64,000 nucleotides of DNA, taken from Shewanella litoralis (GTDB lineage Bacteria > Pseudomonadota > Gammaproteobacteria > Enterobacterales > Shewanellaceae). Below are positions 17,740 through 29,698 of the stretch, one piece after another. Where the stretch lies: assembly GCF_009828585.1 (NCBI RefSeq), contig NZ_WSRZ01000003.1, positions 62,001 to 126,000 on the forward strand, given 5' to 3'. Numbering within the stretch: the stretch's first letter is position 1; each line of letters opens with the position of its first letter. The notes under the pieces were generated by a model that searched no databases, was not told where the DNA came from, and worked only from the letters and a program-made list of their open reading frames with translations. The translations under genes were made by a program, and so were the position numbers.

Positions 17740-18087
17740 ATGAATAGCTTGTTCATCGCCACAATCAGCTTAATGGCCCTGTCCATTAATCAGCAAGATA
17801 TTCCTGTTACCGAATTCCCGCTTGATCATGATAAAGTCCAAAAATTAGTGACTTCTGGTAATATACGTCCATTAGATGATTATTTAACTTGGGTATCGCA
17901 GTATTGTGATGGCCAATTAGTCGATGCTCAGCTGTACCAATATCAAGATAAGTGGCGTTATGATTTACAATTCAAACTCGCCCAAGGACATGTTATTAAT
18001 CTGCAGTTAGATGCAGTTAATGGTATGCAAGACCCATTGCCACAATTACCGAGCGAATGTACTAAACATGAAACTGTTACTCGTTGA
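17740..18087 (+). CDS. Small exported protein upstream of a PhoPQ-like system (PepSY-like)
   Basis: 115 residues from ATG 17740, with GGAG 5 nt upstream. A hydrophobic N-terminus (MNSLFIATISLMALSI) looks like a signal peptide or anchor. The central pattern VSQYCDGQLVDAQLYQYQDKWRYDLQFKLAQGHVINLQLDAVNG resembles half a PepSY domain (a two-strand unit with conserved Trp/Tyr). The last 20 bases overlap the response-regulator gene, so the three genes form one operon; a role in modulating the sensor is inferred from this position. Confidence 0.72.
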   Translation: MNSLFIATISLMALSINQQDIPVTEFPLDHDKVQKLVTSGNIRPLDDYLTWVSQYCDGQLVDAQLYQYQDKWRYDLQFKLAQGHVINLQLDAVNGMQDPLPQLPSECTKHETVTR

Positions 18088-18742
18088 AGATAATCCATTA
18101 CTTGTTGCTGAGCTTGAAAAACAACTAAAGCAGGCAGGTTACATTACTGACGTTACCGATAAAGCGGTTGAAGCCGATTATCTAATGAAAGAAACCGAAT
18201 ACGATTGCGTTATTTTAGACATCGGCTTACCCGACGGTAACGGTTTATCGCTGGTCACTCAATGGCGCGAACGTGGCGTAAGCACGCCGGTTATCATGCT
18301 CACAGCACGCAGCCAATGGCATGAAAAAGTAGAAGGGTTTAATGCTGGAGCAGATGATTACTTAGGCAAACCGTTTCATGCACAAGAACTATTAGCTCGT
18401 ATACAGGCATTAATTCATCGAGCTCACGGCCGTGCAAATTCATCTTCAAAGCAACTATGCTATGGCGGGGTTAATTTAGATGAAAATGAACAAAAAGTAA
18501 CAGTGGGCGAGCAAGAATATGAACTGACATCGATGGAGTTTAGACTATTAAAGATCTTTTTAATGTCGCCTAAAAAACTGCTGTCAAAGTCTCAGCTTAC
18601 CGACAAGCTTTATCAATTTGACGACGAAAAAGAAAGCAATGTCGTCGAAGTTTACGTCACCCATTTACGTAAAAAACTGGGTAAAACCACCATCGAAACC
18701 CGCCGCGGACAAGGTTATATCTTTCACGGTTTAGTGGAATGA
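18068..18742 (+). CDS. OmpR/PhoP-family response regulator
   Basis: 224 residues. Receiver domain with the acidic pocket (VEDN), phospho-acceptor Asp51 in CVILDIGLPDG, Thr in MLTAR and Lys in GKPF; the C-terminal winged helix contains LTSMEFRLLKIF and NVVEVYVTHLRKKLG. Closest in style to PhoP. The ATG at 18068 is inside the preceding gene, and the stop overlaps the start of the sensor kinase, so translation is coupled. Confidence 0.93.
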   Translation: MKLLLVEDNPLLVAELEKQLKQAGYITDVTDKAVEADYLMKETEYDCVILDIGLPDGNGLSLVTQWRERGVSTPVIMLTARSQWHEKVEGFNAGADDYLGKPFHAQELLARIQALIHRAHGRANSSSKQLCYGGVNLDENEQKVTVGEQEYELTSMEFRLLKIFLMSPKKLLSKSQLTDKLYQFDDEKESNVVEVYVTHLRKKLGKTTIETRRGQGYIFHGLVE

Positions 18743-20073
18743 TGTCGATTCGCTTTAAGCTCAGTCTATGGCTGAGTGGCCTGATTATCATCGCAACCTT
18801 GATAGGTTTATTCCTGTTCGAATCAATGTTGCGTGATGCCTTTCATGACTCCATAATTAATCGTTTAGAAGAAGATTTAGAACACATCATTATTGCCACA
18901 CGCCTGCAAGACGGCGAATTAGTGATCGACCAAAATCAATTATCCAGTTTTTACCGCCCCGCCTATTCTGGTCGTTACTTCCAGCTAAACCTGCCTAACT
19001 ACACCATTCGCTCACGATCTTTGTGGGATGCTGAACTACACATTGTTAATTTAGAGGCTCAGCAAAAGCGCGTTTGGCAAGCAAAGGGACCTAAAAATAA
19101 CGATATGCAATTATTATCAATTGGTATCGGCGCGCCAGATAGTAACAACACAGCAACCCTGACTGTGGCGCAGGATCTCAGTATTGGACGTCGTGTATTT
19201 AGTGAGATTTTTGGCACCAAACTGGCCATTAATATAGGCATGTTATTGGCGATGATTGCGGGTATTTTTATTATATTGCGCCAATCGTTTAAACCTGTAA
19301 ATCAAATTCAAGGAGCCCTAGCCAAACTGCGCGAAGGAGAGATTGCCTCACTTGAAATTGCCCAAATTCCAGCAGAAATTCGCCCATTAGCTGAAACCTA
19401 CAACCAATTATTAGATTACACCGCCAAGCAAATAGAGCGCAGTCGTAATAACCTAGGCAATTTAAGCCATGGTTTAAAAACTCCTCTGGCAGTGATGCAA
19501 CAACAAGTTGAAGCCTTAGGGTTATCTCACCCAGAAGCAGCCCAGGGCATGCAGCAGCAATTAGACTTAGTACACAAGATGATTGAACGTAAGCTAGCAG
19601 CGGCCCGCATTACTGGCGATATGTTACCTGCAGCGCAATTGGCTGTACCCAAAGATTTTGACAGTTTAATTAATACTCTGCATAAAGTGCACCGCCAACG
19701 TGATATTCACTGTGTGGTGGTTAATCCAGATAACATTACCAGGATCCCTATTCACCGTGAAGATGGTATGGAGCTATTTGGAAACTTGCTCGACAATGCT
19801 TTTAAATGGACCAATACCCAGGTTAATGTGCGTATTAAGCAAATGAAAAATGGTGATATATCGTTACAAATTGAAGATGACGGCAGTGGCGTGGAGCAAG
19901 ATAAAATCGCATCATTAACAACAAGGGGCACTCGCTTAGATGAAGCGACGATGGGCCATGGCCTAGGGCTATCTATTGTTAAAGAGATTTGCGAACAATA
20001 TGGTTTTAACTTGCAATTTAACCGAAGTGAGACATTAAACGGGCTGAGTGTCACCATCGTAATGGCTCAATAA
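18739..20073 (+). CDS. PhoQ-like sensor histidine kinase
   Basis: 444-residue inner-membrane sensor. TM1 at about residues 8-28, a periplasmic domain of about 135 residues, TM2 at about 165-183 (IGMLLAMIAGIFIIL), HAMP-like linker, then the kinase core: H-box NLSHGLKTPLAVMQQ (His244), N-box LLDNAFKW, G1 IEDDGSGV and G2 GHGLGLSIV. The H-box resembles PhoQ, whose motif is also HxLKTPLAV. The signal is unknown; an acidic Mg-sensing patch like that of PhoQ is not obvious in the periplasmic domain. Confidence 0.93.
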   Translation: MMSIRFKLSLWLSGLIIIATLIGLFLFESMLRDAFHDSIINRLEEDLEHIIIATRLQDGELVIDQNQLSSFYRPAYSGRYFQLNLPNYTIRSRSLWDAELHIVNLEAQQKRVWQAKGPKNNDMQLLSIGIGAPDSNNTATLTVAQDLSIGRRVFSEIFGTKLAINIGMLLAMIAGIFIILRQSFKPVNQIQGALAKLREGEIASLEIAQIPAEIRPLAETYNQLLDYTAKQIERSRNNLGNLSHGLKTPLAVMQQQVEALGLSHPEAAQGMQQQLDLVHKMIERKLAAARITGDMLPAAQLAVPKDFDSLINTLHKVHRQRDIHCVVVNPDNITRIPIHREDGMELFGNLLDNAFKWTNTQVNVRIKQMKNGDISLQIEDDGSGVEQDKIASLTTRGTRLDEATMGHGLGLSIVKEICEQYGFNLQFNRSETLNGLSVTIVMAQ

Positions 20074-20130
20074 CCTTGGACCAATCGTGATGAAGCAATC
20101 GATATAAACCCATGTTATGAATCCATAAAA

Positions 20131-20167
20131 AAAGACCTGCTTGAGCAATCAAGCAGGTCTTTTTTTT
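20131..20167 (+). terminator. Terminator after the two-component system
   Basis: AAAGACCTGCTTGA pairs perfectly with TCAAGCAGGTCTTT around GCAA, flanked by A- and T-runs; it can serve both this operon and the convergent DUF1338 gene. Confidence 0.95.
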
Positions 20168-20180
20168 GACGCTACTGACA

Positions 20181-20981
20181 CTACATCATTGCGTTAGTAC
20201 TTTCGAAAATTTTATCGGCTGATGCCGCAACGAAACCGGTATACAGCTTGCCGTTGTCCATTGGGTAACGACGAGCAAACTCGTAGAAACAACTTGGAAT
20301 TTCAGCATCGCCATCGGTAAAGTTAACCACAACTTTATCGGCCATAGTCGATGACTGCTCTAACAACACCTCTGGTGTACCTTTAATTTCGCCACCTGAC
20401 CCATTAAGTACAAAACCAGCATCTTTAAGTGCCTGGTTAACATCTTCAATGCGTTCAAACTGCGGTAAATCGTTAATCGATACCGTAAAGTGATTAGCAC
20501 GGTAACCTAAAGCGGCAACCCAAGCAGCATATTCACTCTCAGCCAACAACGCTTTGTAAGTTGCTTTATCAAGGCTCCAGTGGCGCCCAGAATAAATAAA
20601 GTTATCTGCGGTTGTGGCGGCAACATCAACTTGCTCAATTAAACCATGGATAGTTTTTTGCAGTTCAGGGCTAAACTCTTCTACTAGCAACTCAGAGATA
20701 AACACCTTAGGTTGAGTTGGATCTGGGTGCTCAAAATGTTTAGCTACTAGCTTTTTCTGCTCGAACTTATAATCGCCGCTATCAACATAACCAATTGAAG
20801 TAAAATGCTCAGCTAACACGCTGAGATTAACTTTGGCGATATTAAACGTGCGCAGTGCAATATGATCATTAATGATCGCTGCGCCGTGGCCAAGCAATTG
20901 GTGAATTTTGGCCGCTGAAGGTGTCATCTTAATATAGTCTTGCCATAACGCGGCAAACAAAGCATTAACGTCAGTATGCAT
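20181..20981 (-). CDS. DUF1338 family non-haem iron enzyme (2-oxoadipate dioxygenase/decarboxylase-like), short form
   Basis: 266 residues. The family prototype HglS converts 2-oxoadipate to 2-hydroxyglutarate using an iron site of two His and one Glu. Candidate ligands here are His40 (in DHIALRTF, with the HxxxR spacing), His164 (ANHFTVSI) and Glu234 (CFYEFARR). It is shorter than HglS of Pseudomonas (about 460), so substrate may differ. It is the last gene of the argD-astA-astD cluster, 76 nt after astD with a hairpin between; AAGGA precedes the ATG. A role in amino-acid side-product oxidation is inferred. Confidence 0.82.
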   Translation of the reverse strand: MHTDVNALFAALWQDYIKMTPSAAKIHQLLGHGAAIINDHIALRTFNIAKVNLSVLAEHFTSIGYVDSGDYKFEQKKLVAKHFEHPDPTQPKVFISELLVEEFSPELQKTIHGLIEQVDVAATTADNFIYSGRHWSLDKATYKALLAESEYAAWVAALGYRANHFTVSINDLPQFERIEDVNQALKDAGFVLNGSGGEIKGTPEVLLEQSSTMADKVVVNFTDGDAEIPSCFYEFARRYPMDNGKLYTGFVAASADKIFESTNAMM

Positions 20982-21001
20982 GGTTAAATCCTTATAATAA
21001 G

Positions 21002-21030
21002 GCTGGTGATATCATGTCAATATCACCAGC
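21002..21030 (-). other. Perfect 11-bp hairpin between astD and the DUF1338 gene
   Basis: GCTGGTGATAT (21002-21012) pairs with ATATCACCAGC (21020-21030) around a 7-nt loop. No U-run follows on the minus strand, so it looks like an mRNA-processing or stability hairpin inside the operon rather than a terminator. Confidence 0.6.
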
Positions 21031-21056
21031 ACCAATCATGCGATGGACTTATCAAC

Positions 21057-22520
<1,464 letters not shown>

Positions 22521-22526
22521 TTACTC

Positions 22527-23546
22527 CTACATTGCTAAAACACGAATTTGTTCGCCATCGCAAACCAGTAAACCGGCTGCTATTTCTGGGCTAAGAACAA
22601 CATCGTCGTGTTCATCAGAGACCAACAGTTTGGCAGCTGATGCACGATAATCAGCCAGCAAAGTGTTGGAAATAATAAAATGATGATCTGCGTGTGGCAT
22701 TTTGCCAATCGACACCGTGAGTAAGCGGCTTTTTTTAACCGAGCGGATTTCGCTCAGAGCACACTCAACTGTTGGACCACCGTCAAAAATATCGACGTAA
22801 TTACGGAATTTAAAGCCTTCGGCTTGTAATAAACGCAGTGCTGGCTTGGTATTTTTGTGGACTTCGCCAATCACTTTTTGTGCCTTTTTAGGCAACATGC
22901 AAACATACACAGGATTGCGGGGCATCATTTCGGCCATAAACGCTTTTTTGCCTAAACCAGATAAATAGTCTGCTTCGACAAAATCAATGCCTAAAAAATG
23001 ATGCTGTAGCCATTCGTAAAACGGCGAGTCACCATGGTCATCACTCACGCCGCGCATTTCTGCTATAACGGTTTCGCCAAAACGTTGTGGATGCTGAGCC
23101 AATAGTAGAAAACGAGAACGCGACAACATGCGACCATTGTTGCCTTTACGATAAGCCTCTTTTAAAAACAGAGTGCAGACTTCTGCAGCGCCAGTATAGT
23201 CATGGCATAACGTGAGGGTTTCAACTTCATTGCGCACAGAAATTTGCGAAGAATGATAAACCTCAGTGCCTAAACGATAATGATAGAAGGCATCTTGCAT
23301 GCCTACTGCAGCTTCAACACCGCAAGTACCAACAACTTCATTGGTTTTGGTGTCTTCCAGCACCATTAAGTAGCCTTCGTCAAAAGGCTTATCAATTTGC
23401 TTAGTAAAAGATGCTTCTGCCCTAGCGATCTTTGAACGCAGTAACTCTTCGTTAACTGGTAAAGATGTGAAACCGTGGCCTGATTCAACTGCGATACTAT
23501 AAAGTGCATCGTAATCACTAGCACGGATAGGACGTATGATTAACAT
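22527..23546 (-). CDS. astA: Arginine N-succinyltransferase
   Basis: First enzyme of the AST arginine-degradation pathway, transferring succinyl from succinyl-CoA to arginine. 339 residues, family length about 340. The N-terminus MLIIRPIRASDYDALYSIAVESGHGFTSLP and the region LCHDYTGAAEVCTLFLKEAYRKGNNGRMLSRSR are split GNAT-type blocks typical of AstA. Preceded by argD/astC, 120 nt upstream. Confidence 0.96.
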   Translation of the reverse strand: MLIIRPIRASDYDALYSIAVESGHGFTSLPVNEELLRSKIARAEASFTKQIDKPFDEGYLMVLEDTKTNEVVGTCGVEAAVGMQDAFYHYRLGTEVYHSSQISVRNEVETLTLCHDYTGAAEVCTLFLKEAYRKGNNGRMLSRSRFLLLAQHPQRFGETVIAEMRGVSDDHGDSPFYEWLQHHFLGIDFVEADYLSGLGKKAFMAEMMPRNPVYVCMLPKKAQKVIGEVHKNTKPALRLLQAEGFKFRNYVDIFDGGPTVECALSEIRSVKKSRLLTVSIGKMPHADHHFIISNTLLADYRASAAKLLVSDEHDDVVLSPEIAAGLLVCDGEQIRVLAM

Positions 23547-23666
23547 CTTAATCTCCTCATTGCGCCACTAGTCTGTAGCGCTGGCAGTTTACCTACCAAC
23601 GCTACAAACCATTATGGCGAACCCAAACAACTTAAGCGCTGGCTAAACCGGCACTTAAATTGTTCA

Positions 23667-24890
<1,224 letters not shown>

Positions 24891-25002
24891 TCATCCTTCA
24901 GGTTATAAGCAGCTTGAAAGCCGCTGTTTCCGCTGTTTGCTTTATATTCTGTAAGTGCATTGGCGGAAGCTTGTGTTATTTATGGGACATTATTAGCGAA
25001 AA

Positions 25003-25018
25003 TGTGATCAAAATACCA
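25003..25018. promoter_or_regulatory. CRP-binding-site-like sequence upstream of argD-astA-astD
   Basis: TGTGA-TCAAAA-TACCA: one perfect half-site (AATGTGATCA) and 3 of 5 in the other. It is 119 bp before the argD ATG on the minus strand. Control of arginine catabolism by CRP is an inference. Confidence 0.45.
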
Positions 25019-25147
25019 GTTCTGTACAATTAACTTCTACAGGAGAGAAGTCTATTGTGCATAAAGATTGAAAAATATGACTAAATAAAGCGTTTATTGC
25101 GGGGCTAACAAGCATAAATAGTCATAAAAAAAGTTATTTCGACGATT

Positions 25148-25186
25148 TTTGTGTAGCTATTCACCAAAAGTGAATAACTACACAAA
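25148..25186. other. Long stem-loop downstream of the HDOD gene
   Basis: TTTGTGTAGCTATTCAC (25148-25164) pairs with GTGAATAACTACACAAA (25170-25186) with a single mismatch and a 5-nt loop. It lies 35 nt after the minus-strand HDOD stop; only short A/T runs flank it, so terminator function is likely but not typical. Confidence 0.6.
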
Positions 25187-25220
25187 TTTAACATTTAGCA
25201 ATATTGGCGATTGTGCTCGT

Positions 25221-26363
25221 TTAAAGTAAATCGAGTTTGCGAAAGTTTTGCGCTTTTAGTCGCAATAACTCTTGCGCAGAAAACTCGTAATAATCAAACA
25301 TAATACGTTTTTCTTGCGGGTCAATCAGTTGCTGCTCTTCTAATAATAGCACTTTGGCATAACAACTTGCTTTGGCCACAATGGCCGCATCGGCTGATAA
25401 CTCAGAAAAATGATAGTCATGATCGAGCTCTTTCAATATTCGGGTCATTTTTGAATCTTCAAATTTGAGTAAATTGAGCAACTGCCAATTCAGCGTATGC
25501 CCATGCTGCATCACTTGTTCAAATACAGATTCTGCCGGAAAATCAGTTGCCATAATCGCGTCATACACTTGTTTGTCTCGACTTTGACTGGCTTCTCGTA
25601 GCCAAGTACCCCATGTTTTTTCGAAGATTTGACCACTTTGATTAAGAATAATGGAGGTGGCAAATTGATACATTAGTGCACACGTATAAGTCAGACTTGG
25701 CTCTTTATCATGCAACTCTGCTAGGGCTTGCGCAGCGATGGCACTCATGATGCTATATCGCCATAACTTACGGGTTATCCATAGTAAATTAGCATTACCT
25801 GACGGCAACCAGTTACGTAAACAAAAATACGGAATTAATAACCTAAGATTTTCTAACCCAATATAATTTATCACTAATTTGATATCGGTTACTTGTACAT
25901 CTGAATTTTTCGGGCGCCTATGACGTGAAGCTGGGCTGTTGATTAAATTAATTAAATCGCGGCATAGCCAGCTATTATCTTCAATAATTGGTCGCAGGCG
26001 GTTTAAATTTAAATCTGGGCTTAACAGTAAGTCTAATAATAAAATTTGGCTTTCGGTAATGCCTGCTGAATCAATTATAGATTGAGGAATTGCCATCTGA
26101 TGCTCTACTGCATTATTGACGGTATGCGTTAAGTGATTGGAGACTTCAAGGTATATATTGCGTTCTTGCACTTGTTTTTCTATACGTAACTTTAACGCTT
26201 TACGTTCTATATCCAGTTTGTTGGCGCTTTCTTCTATTTCGGTATTCAGTTCATCTAACATTGAGCCCACAACTTGTTTACCCACAATCAGCTGATTGTA
26301 GAGTCGGCGTTCTATTTCGATGACTTTTCCGGGTCTTACTCCACCCGCGACTGATATTGCCAC
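25221..26363 (-). CDS. HDOD-domain protein
   Basis: 380 residues. N-terminal segment (about 20-80) is charged and coiled-coil-like (LNTEIEESANKLDIERKALKLRIEKQ); the HDOD domain follows at about 100-300, with the typical features LLLDLLLSPDLNLNRLRPIIEDN, DLINLINSPASRHR and VTDIKLVINYIGLENLRLLIP. HDOD proteins lack HD-type catalysis and are linked to signalling by context; no c-di-GMP domain is fused here. GTG start, with AAGGA 9 nt upstream. Single gene. Confidence 0.85.
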   Translation of the reverse strand: MAISVAGGVRPGKVIEIERRLYNQLIVGKQVVGSMLDELNTEIEESANKLDIERKALKLRIEKQVQERNIYLEVSNHLTHTVNNAVEHQMAIPQSIIDSAGITESQILLLDLLLSPDLNLNRLRPIIEDNSWLCRDLINLINSPASRHRRPKNSDVQVTDIKLVINYIGLENLRLLIPYFCLRNWLPSGNANLLWITRKLWRYSIMSAIAAQALAELHDKEPSLTYTCALMYQFATSIILNQSGQIFEKTWGTWLREASQSRDKQVYDAIMATDFPAESVFEQVMQHGHTLNWQLLNLLKFEDSKMTRILKELDHDYHFSELSADAAIVAKASCYAKVLLLEEQQLIDPQEKRIMFDYYEFSAQELLRLKAQNFRKLDLL

Positions 26364-26400
26364 TCAACACTATCCTTGAATATGATGTTAGGGGTAATCA

Positions 26401-26432
26401 TAAAAATTAAGGCTCTCCAAAGAAAGCCTTAA
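26401..26432 (-). terminator. Terminator after the S9 peptidase gene
   Basis: On the minus strand, ATTAAGGCT pairs with AGCCTTAAT around a loop of about 12 nt, followed by TTTTTAT; 33 nt after the gene's stop codon. Confidence 0.8.
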
Positions 26433-26464
26433 TACGATTTTATTTACGAATTTGGACTCAGCAG

Positions 26465-28948
26465 TTATTTTAGCTCTTGCTCAAATAACTTATAAATACG
26501 ACGGTATTCATCTAACCAGCTAGAAGGTTGCACAAACCCGTGCGGTTCAACCGGATAAATAGCGGTTTCAAACATCGGTTTTTCCAGCTCAATTAACCGT
26601 TGCACCATACGCACACTGTCTTGGAAAAACACGTTGTCATCCAATACACCACTCATAATTAACAATGGTTTTTGCAGCCCGTGAGCATGCTCTATCGGTG
26701 AGCTACGCTCATAAGCAATAGGATCAATGTCAGGCGTATTTAAGATGTTAGCCGTATAAGGTGCATTATAATGAGCCCAATCGCTTACAGGCCGTAATGC
26801 GGCGCCGGCCTGGAATAGCTCGGGTTCATTAAATAAAGCCATAAAGGTTAAGAAGCCACCGTAAGAACCGCCGTAAGTACCCACACGTTTTGCATCAACA
26901 TTGGCGTTGCTCGCCAACCAAGCAACACCATCTTTTAAATCTTCCACTTCTGGGTGGCCCATATTGCGATAAACCGCAGTGCGCCAATCTCGGCCATAGC
27001 CTTTTGAACCGCGGTAATCTATGTCCATCACCACATAACCTTGTTGAGTTAATAAGTTATGGAACATAAACTCACGAAAATACCCAGAAAACCCATAATG
27101 GGCATTTTGTAAATAACCGGCGCCATGGTTAAACACTACGGCGGGGTATTTATCGGCTTGATTAGCGTCATAACCTTGTGGCAAATACACTCGGGCGTAA
27201 ACTTGGCCCGCTCCGTGGCTTGATGGAACGGCAACAACCTGTGGCGCTTGCCAAGGGTATTGTTTAAATGTGTCGCTGGTGTAGTGAGTCAGCGGTTTAA
27301 TTTCACCACCAATCGGTTGAATAAATAACTCATCGGGGCTTGTTGCCGCTGAGGCCGTTAACAATAATGCGTTACCGTCAGGGCTTAAGCTGTAATCTAA
27401 TGTGCCAAACCATTGGGTTAATTGCTCATTTTTACCTGTAGCGACCGCGACTCGATAAACATTGTAGCTCCCTGGATGATCTTTGTTAGCACGATAATAA
27501 ATGTGCTTACCATCTGGAGATAAGGTCACATTATCAACCACATATTTACCGCTTGTTAACGCAGTAACCTTACCTGAGGCCGATTTAGTGTATAAATGAG
27601 AAAAACCTGACTCCTCAGACAAGTAGTAAACAGAGTCTGTCCCGGATATCCAACCAAATTGATTATAGTTGTAGTTAACCCACGCATCGTCGTGTAAACG
27701 ATGTTCGGTAATAAGTTTGCCTTTTTGTAGGTCTACACGCGCAATCCAGCGATCTTTGTTATCAACAGCTTCAACCATCACCATCAACTGGTTATCTGTT
27801 TCACGCCACTGCATCGCGCTTTGGCTCCACTCCCAATCTTGCATCAGTTGGATTAAACGTGGTGCTTTGACACTTTTATAGCTTTTGCCTTGGGCTTTAG
27901 CATTTTCGGCTTTAACACTGGCTAATACATCTTCATCAAAACCGGTTAGTCCCTCAATAGTGATGTCTTTTTTAGTGTGTTCAACAAGATCAAGTAACAC
28001 TAAGCGTTGACCAGGAAAGGCATCTTCAGCAACACGAGCACGCGCAGGAACGGCATCAACATAACCGTCTTTACCTAAATAATTAGGCATGATGTCGTGC
28101 TCTGCGCGCCAGGTATAGTTTTTGTCGGTGAGTGCTAACATCACATAGCGACCATCGGGCGATAGACTCATTTCTGAAATAGTTTCGCTGTCGCCTAAGT
28201 ACCAGGGCTGGGCAGAAAATGTGGGATCTGCTTTAGCCAATGATTCACGATAATCTTCACGAGCCTTGTCATTGTTATGTTGCAGCGCCACATAACCCAT
28301 TAAACGATGTTGTTGCTTGGCAATATAACTACTAGGCTCTTCTGTGCCTGTCGGCTCATTAGCCATTTGAATCGCTGCAATTTGCTCAACCATGCCAGTG
28401 GTTTGGTGCAGACGGAAAATATTGTTGCCTTGCCAGTAAGCCAAATCACCATTATTCAAAAAACGCACGCCACTTATCGCATCATTTTGACGAGTAATTT
28501 GACTAATATCGCCACTTTGAAGGTTTTTAACAAACACATTGCCTTGGTAAATATACGCCTTTTGAGATTTGGCTTGGTTAATCACACCATTACGTTGATC
28601 AGCTAAATGCAACTGAGAAAGTTCAAGCAGGTTGGCCGTGGTGGCTGTAATACTTTGTTGATAATAATCACGAACAGGTGACTGATGAGCTTGGCGACTA
28701 AAGTACACTGACTGACTGTCGTCACTCCAATAAGCACCCTGAGCTAAAATGCCCATCCAATCTGGATTAGCCATTATTTGCTTGAGTGTTAGCGCTTCTT
28801 CAGCTTGAACAGGTGTAGCTAGTGCTACGGTAATTTGTGTAGGTATCACAGTGGTTGTCACCACTGTTGAGTCGACAGTGGCAGCACAGCCACCCATTAT
28901 GGCCAATGAAACTGCACTAATGGCAAAGTGTCGCAGAAAGCTGTTCAT
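26465..28948 (-). CDS. S9 family prolyl oligopeptidase (DPP IV-like), lipoprotein
   Basis: 827 residues. N-terminal lipoprotein signal (FAISAVSLAIMGGC, lipobox Cys near residue 21), so envelope-anchored. Residues of about 90-560 form a beta-propeller (repeated SPDGRYV, SPDGKHIYY, SPDGNALLL motifs); residues 590-827 are the alpha/beta-hydrolase with nucleophile in GTYGGSYGGFL (Ser695), the Asp in GVLDDNVF and His in EPHGF. DPP IV-type enzymes release dipeptides after Pro; the exact specificity cannot be read here. A PQQ-like or transporter partner is not seen. Confidence 0.9.
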   Translation of the reverse strand: MNSFLRHFAISAVSLAIMGGCAATVDSTVVTTTVIPTQITVALATPVQAEEALTLKQIMANPDWMGILAQGAYWSDDSQSVYFSRQAHQSPVRDYYQQSITATTANLLELSQLHLADQRNGVINQAKSQKAYIYQGNVFVKNLQSGDISQITRQNDAISGVRFLNNGDLAYWQGNNIFRLHQTTGMVEQIAAIQMANEPTGTEEPSSYIAKQQHRLMGYVALQHNNDKAREDYRESLAKADPTFSAQPWYLGDSETISEMSLSPDGRYVMLALTDKNYTWRAEHDIMPNYLGKDGYVDAVPARARVAEDAFPGQRLVLLDLVEHTKKDITIEGLTGFDEDVLASVKAENAKAQGKSYKSVKAPRLIQLMQDWEWSQSAMQWRETDNQLMVMVEAVDNKDRWIARVDLQKGKLITEHRLHDDAWVNYNYNQFGWISGTDSVYYLSEESGFSHLYTKSASGKVTALTSGKYVVDNVTLSPDGKHIYYRANKDHPGSYNVYRVAVATGKNEQLTQWFGTLDYSLSPDGNALLLTASAATSPDELFIQPIGGEIKPLTHYTSDTFKQYPWQAPQVVAVPSSHGAGQVYARVYLPQGYDANQADKYPAVVFNHGAGYLQNAHYGFSGYFREFMFHNLLTQQGYVVMDIDYRGSKGYGRDWRTAVYRNMGHPEVEDLKDGVAWLASNANVDAKRVGTYGGSYGGFLTFMALFNEPELFQAGAALRPVSDWAHYNAPYTANILNTPDIDPIAYERSSPIEHAHGLQKPLLIMSGVLDDNVFFQDSVRMVQRLIELEKPMFETAIYPVEPHGFVQPSSWLDEYRRIYKLFEQELK

Positions 28949-29054
28949 GTTCGTCCCTTTTATTATTGTTAAGCGCTATTTATAGCATATTATACGTAAT
29001 ATTGACCGGGGGTGAATGGCTGAAGTTGTAACATAAAATACAATTTTAAAGGTA

Positions 29055-29624
29055 TTAAGCGCGTAGAAAGTTGGCCAGCAACTCATGCCCTTGTTGAGTT
29101 AAAATAGATTCTGGATGAAATTGTACGCTGTATATCCCTAACGCCTGATTACTCATAGCCATAATTTCACGACCATGAATAGGATCATCAAACCAGGCAT
29201 CGAGTTCAAATCCCTTGGGAATACTGTCTATTAATAGTGAGTGGTAACGCGTTACTTGCAAAGGCAGTGCTAACTCCGAAAATAAGCCTTGTTGATTGTG
29301 CTGTATCAAACTGGTTTTACCATGCATAACACGCTTAGCCCGTACTACATTTGCACCAAAAACTTGCGCTATAGCTTGATGGCCAAGACACACACCTAAA
29401 ATTGGAATTTTACCGGCAAAATGAGCGATAGCGGCAAGTGATATACCTGCATCATTTGGGGTACAAGGACCTGGCGAAATAACTAAGTAGCTTGGCGCTA
29501 ATGCTTCAATTTGTTCGAGTGTAATTTCATCATTGCGTTTAACGATAATCGCTTGTTCCAGCGTTTGAAAATACTGAACAAGATTAAATGTAAATGAATC
29601 ATAATTATCAATCATTAATAACAT
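29055..29624 (-). CDS. pabA: Aminodeoxychorismate/anthranilate synthase glutamine amidotransferase subunit
   Basis: 189-residue class I glutamine amidotransferase. Catalytic Cys in GVCLGHQAI, His and Glu in QFHPES; N-terminus [16 protein letters not shown] is diagnostic of PabA/TrpG. No trp genes are near, and closeness to argD/crp is the usual setting of pabA, so the folate role is favoured, although such subunits may serve both pathways. Confidence 0.92.
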   Translation of the reverse strand: MLLMIDNYDSFTFNLVQYFQTLEQAIIVKRNDEITLEQIEALAPSYLVISPGPCTPNDAGISLAAIAHFAGKIPILGVCLGHQAIAQVFGANVVRAKRVMHGKTSLIQHNQQGLFSELALPLQVTRYHSLLIDSIPKGFELDAWFDDPIHGREIMAMSNQALGIYSVQFHPESILTQQGHELLANFLRA

Positions 29625-29651
29625 TATCGATACTCGTACTTTTTTTAGCTT

Positions 29652-29680
29652 AAAAAAAACCAGCCTTGCGACTGGTTTTA
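29652..29680 (-). terminator. Terminator after sspA-sspB
   Basis: On the minus strand AAAACCAGTCGCAAGGCTGGTTTT forms a stem (AACCAG/CTGGTT plus flanking pairs) followed by a T-run; 18 nt after the sspB stop. Confidence 0.9.
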
Positions 29681-29698
29681 TGCCCTAACATGGTTTAA

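Noticed and set aside
25046-25200. ArgR boxes before argD
   Set aside because: I looked for TGAAT-N6-ATTCA type sites; only the inverted arrangement inside the hairpin at 25148-25186 was found, which does not fit an ARG box.
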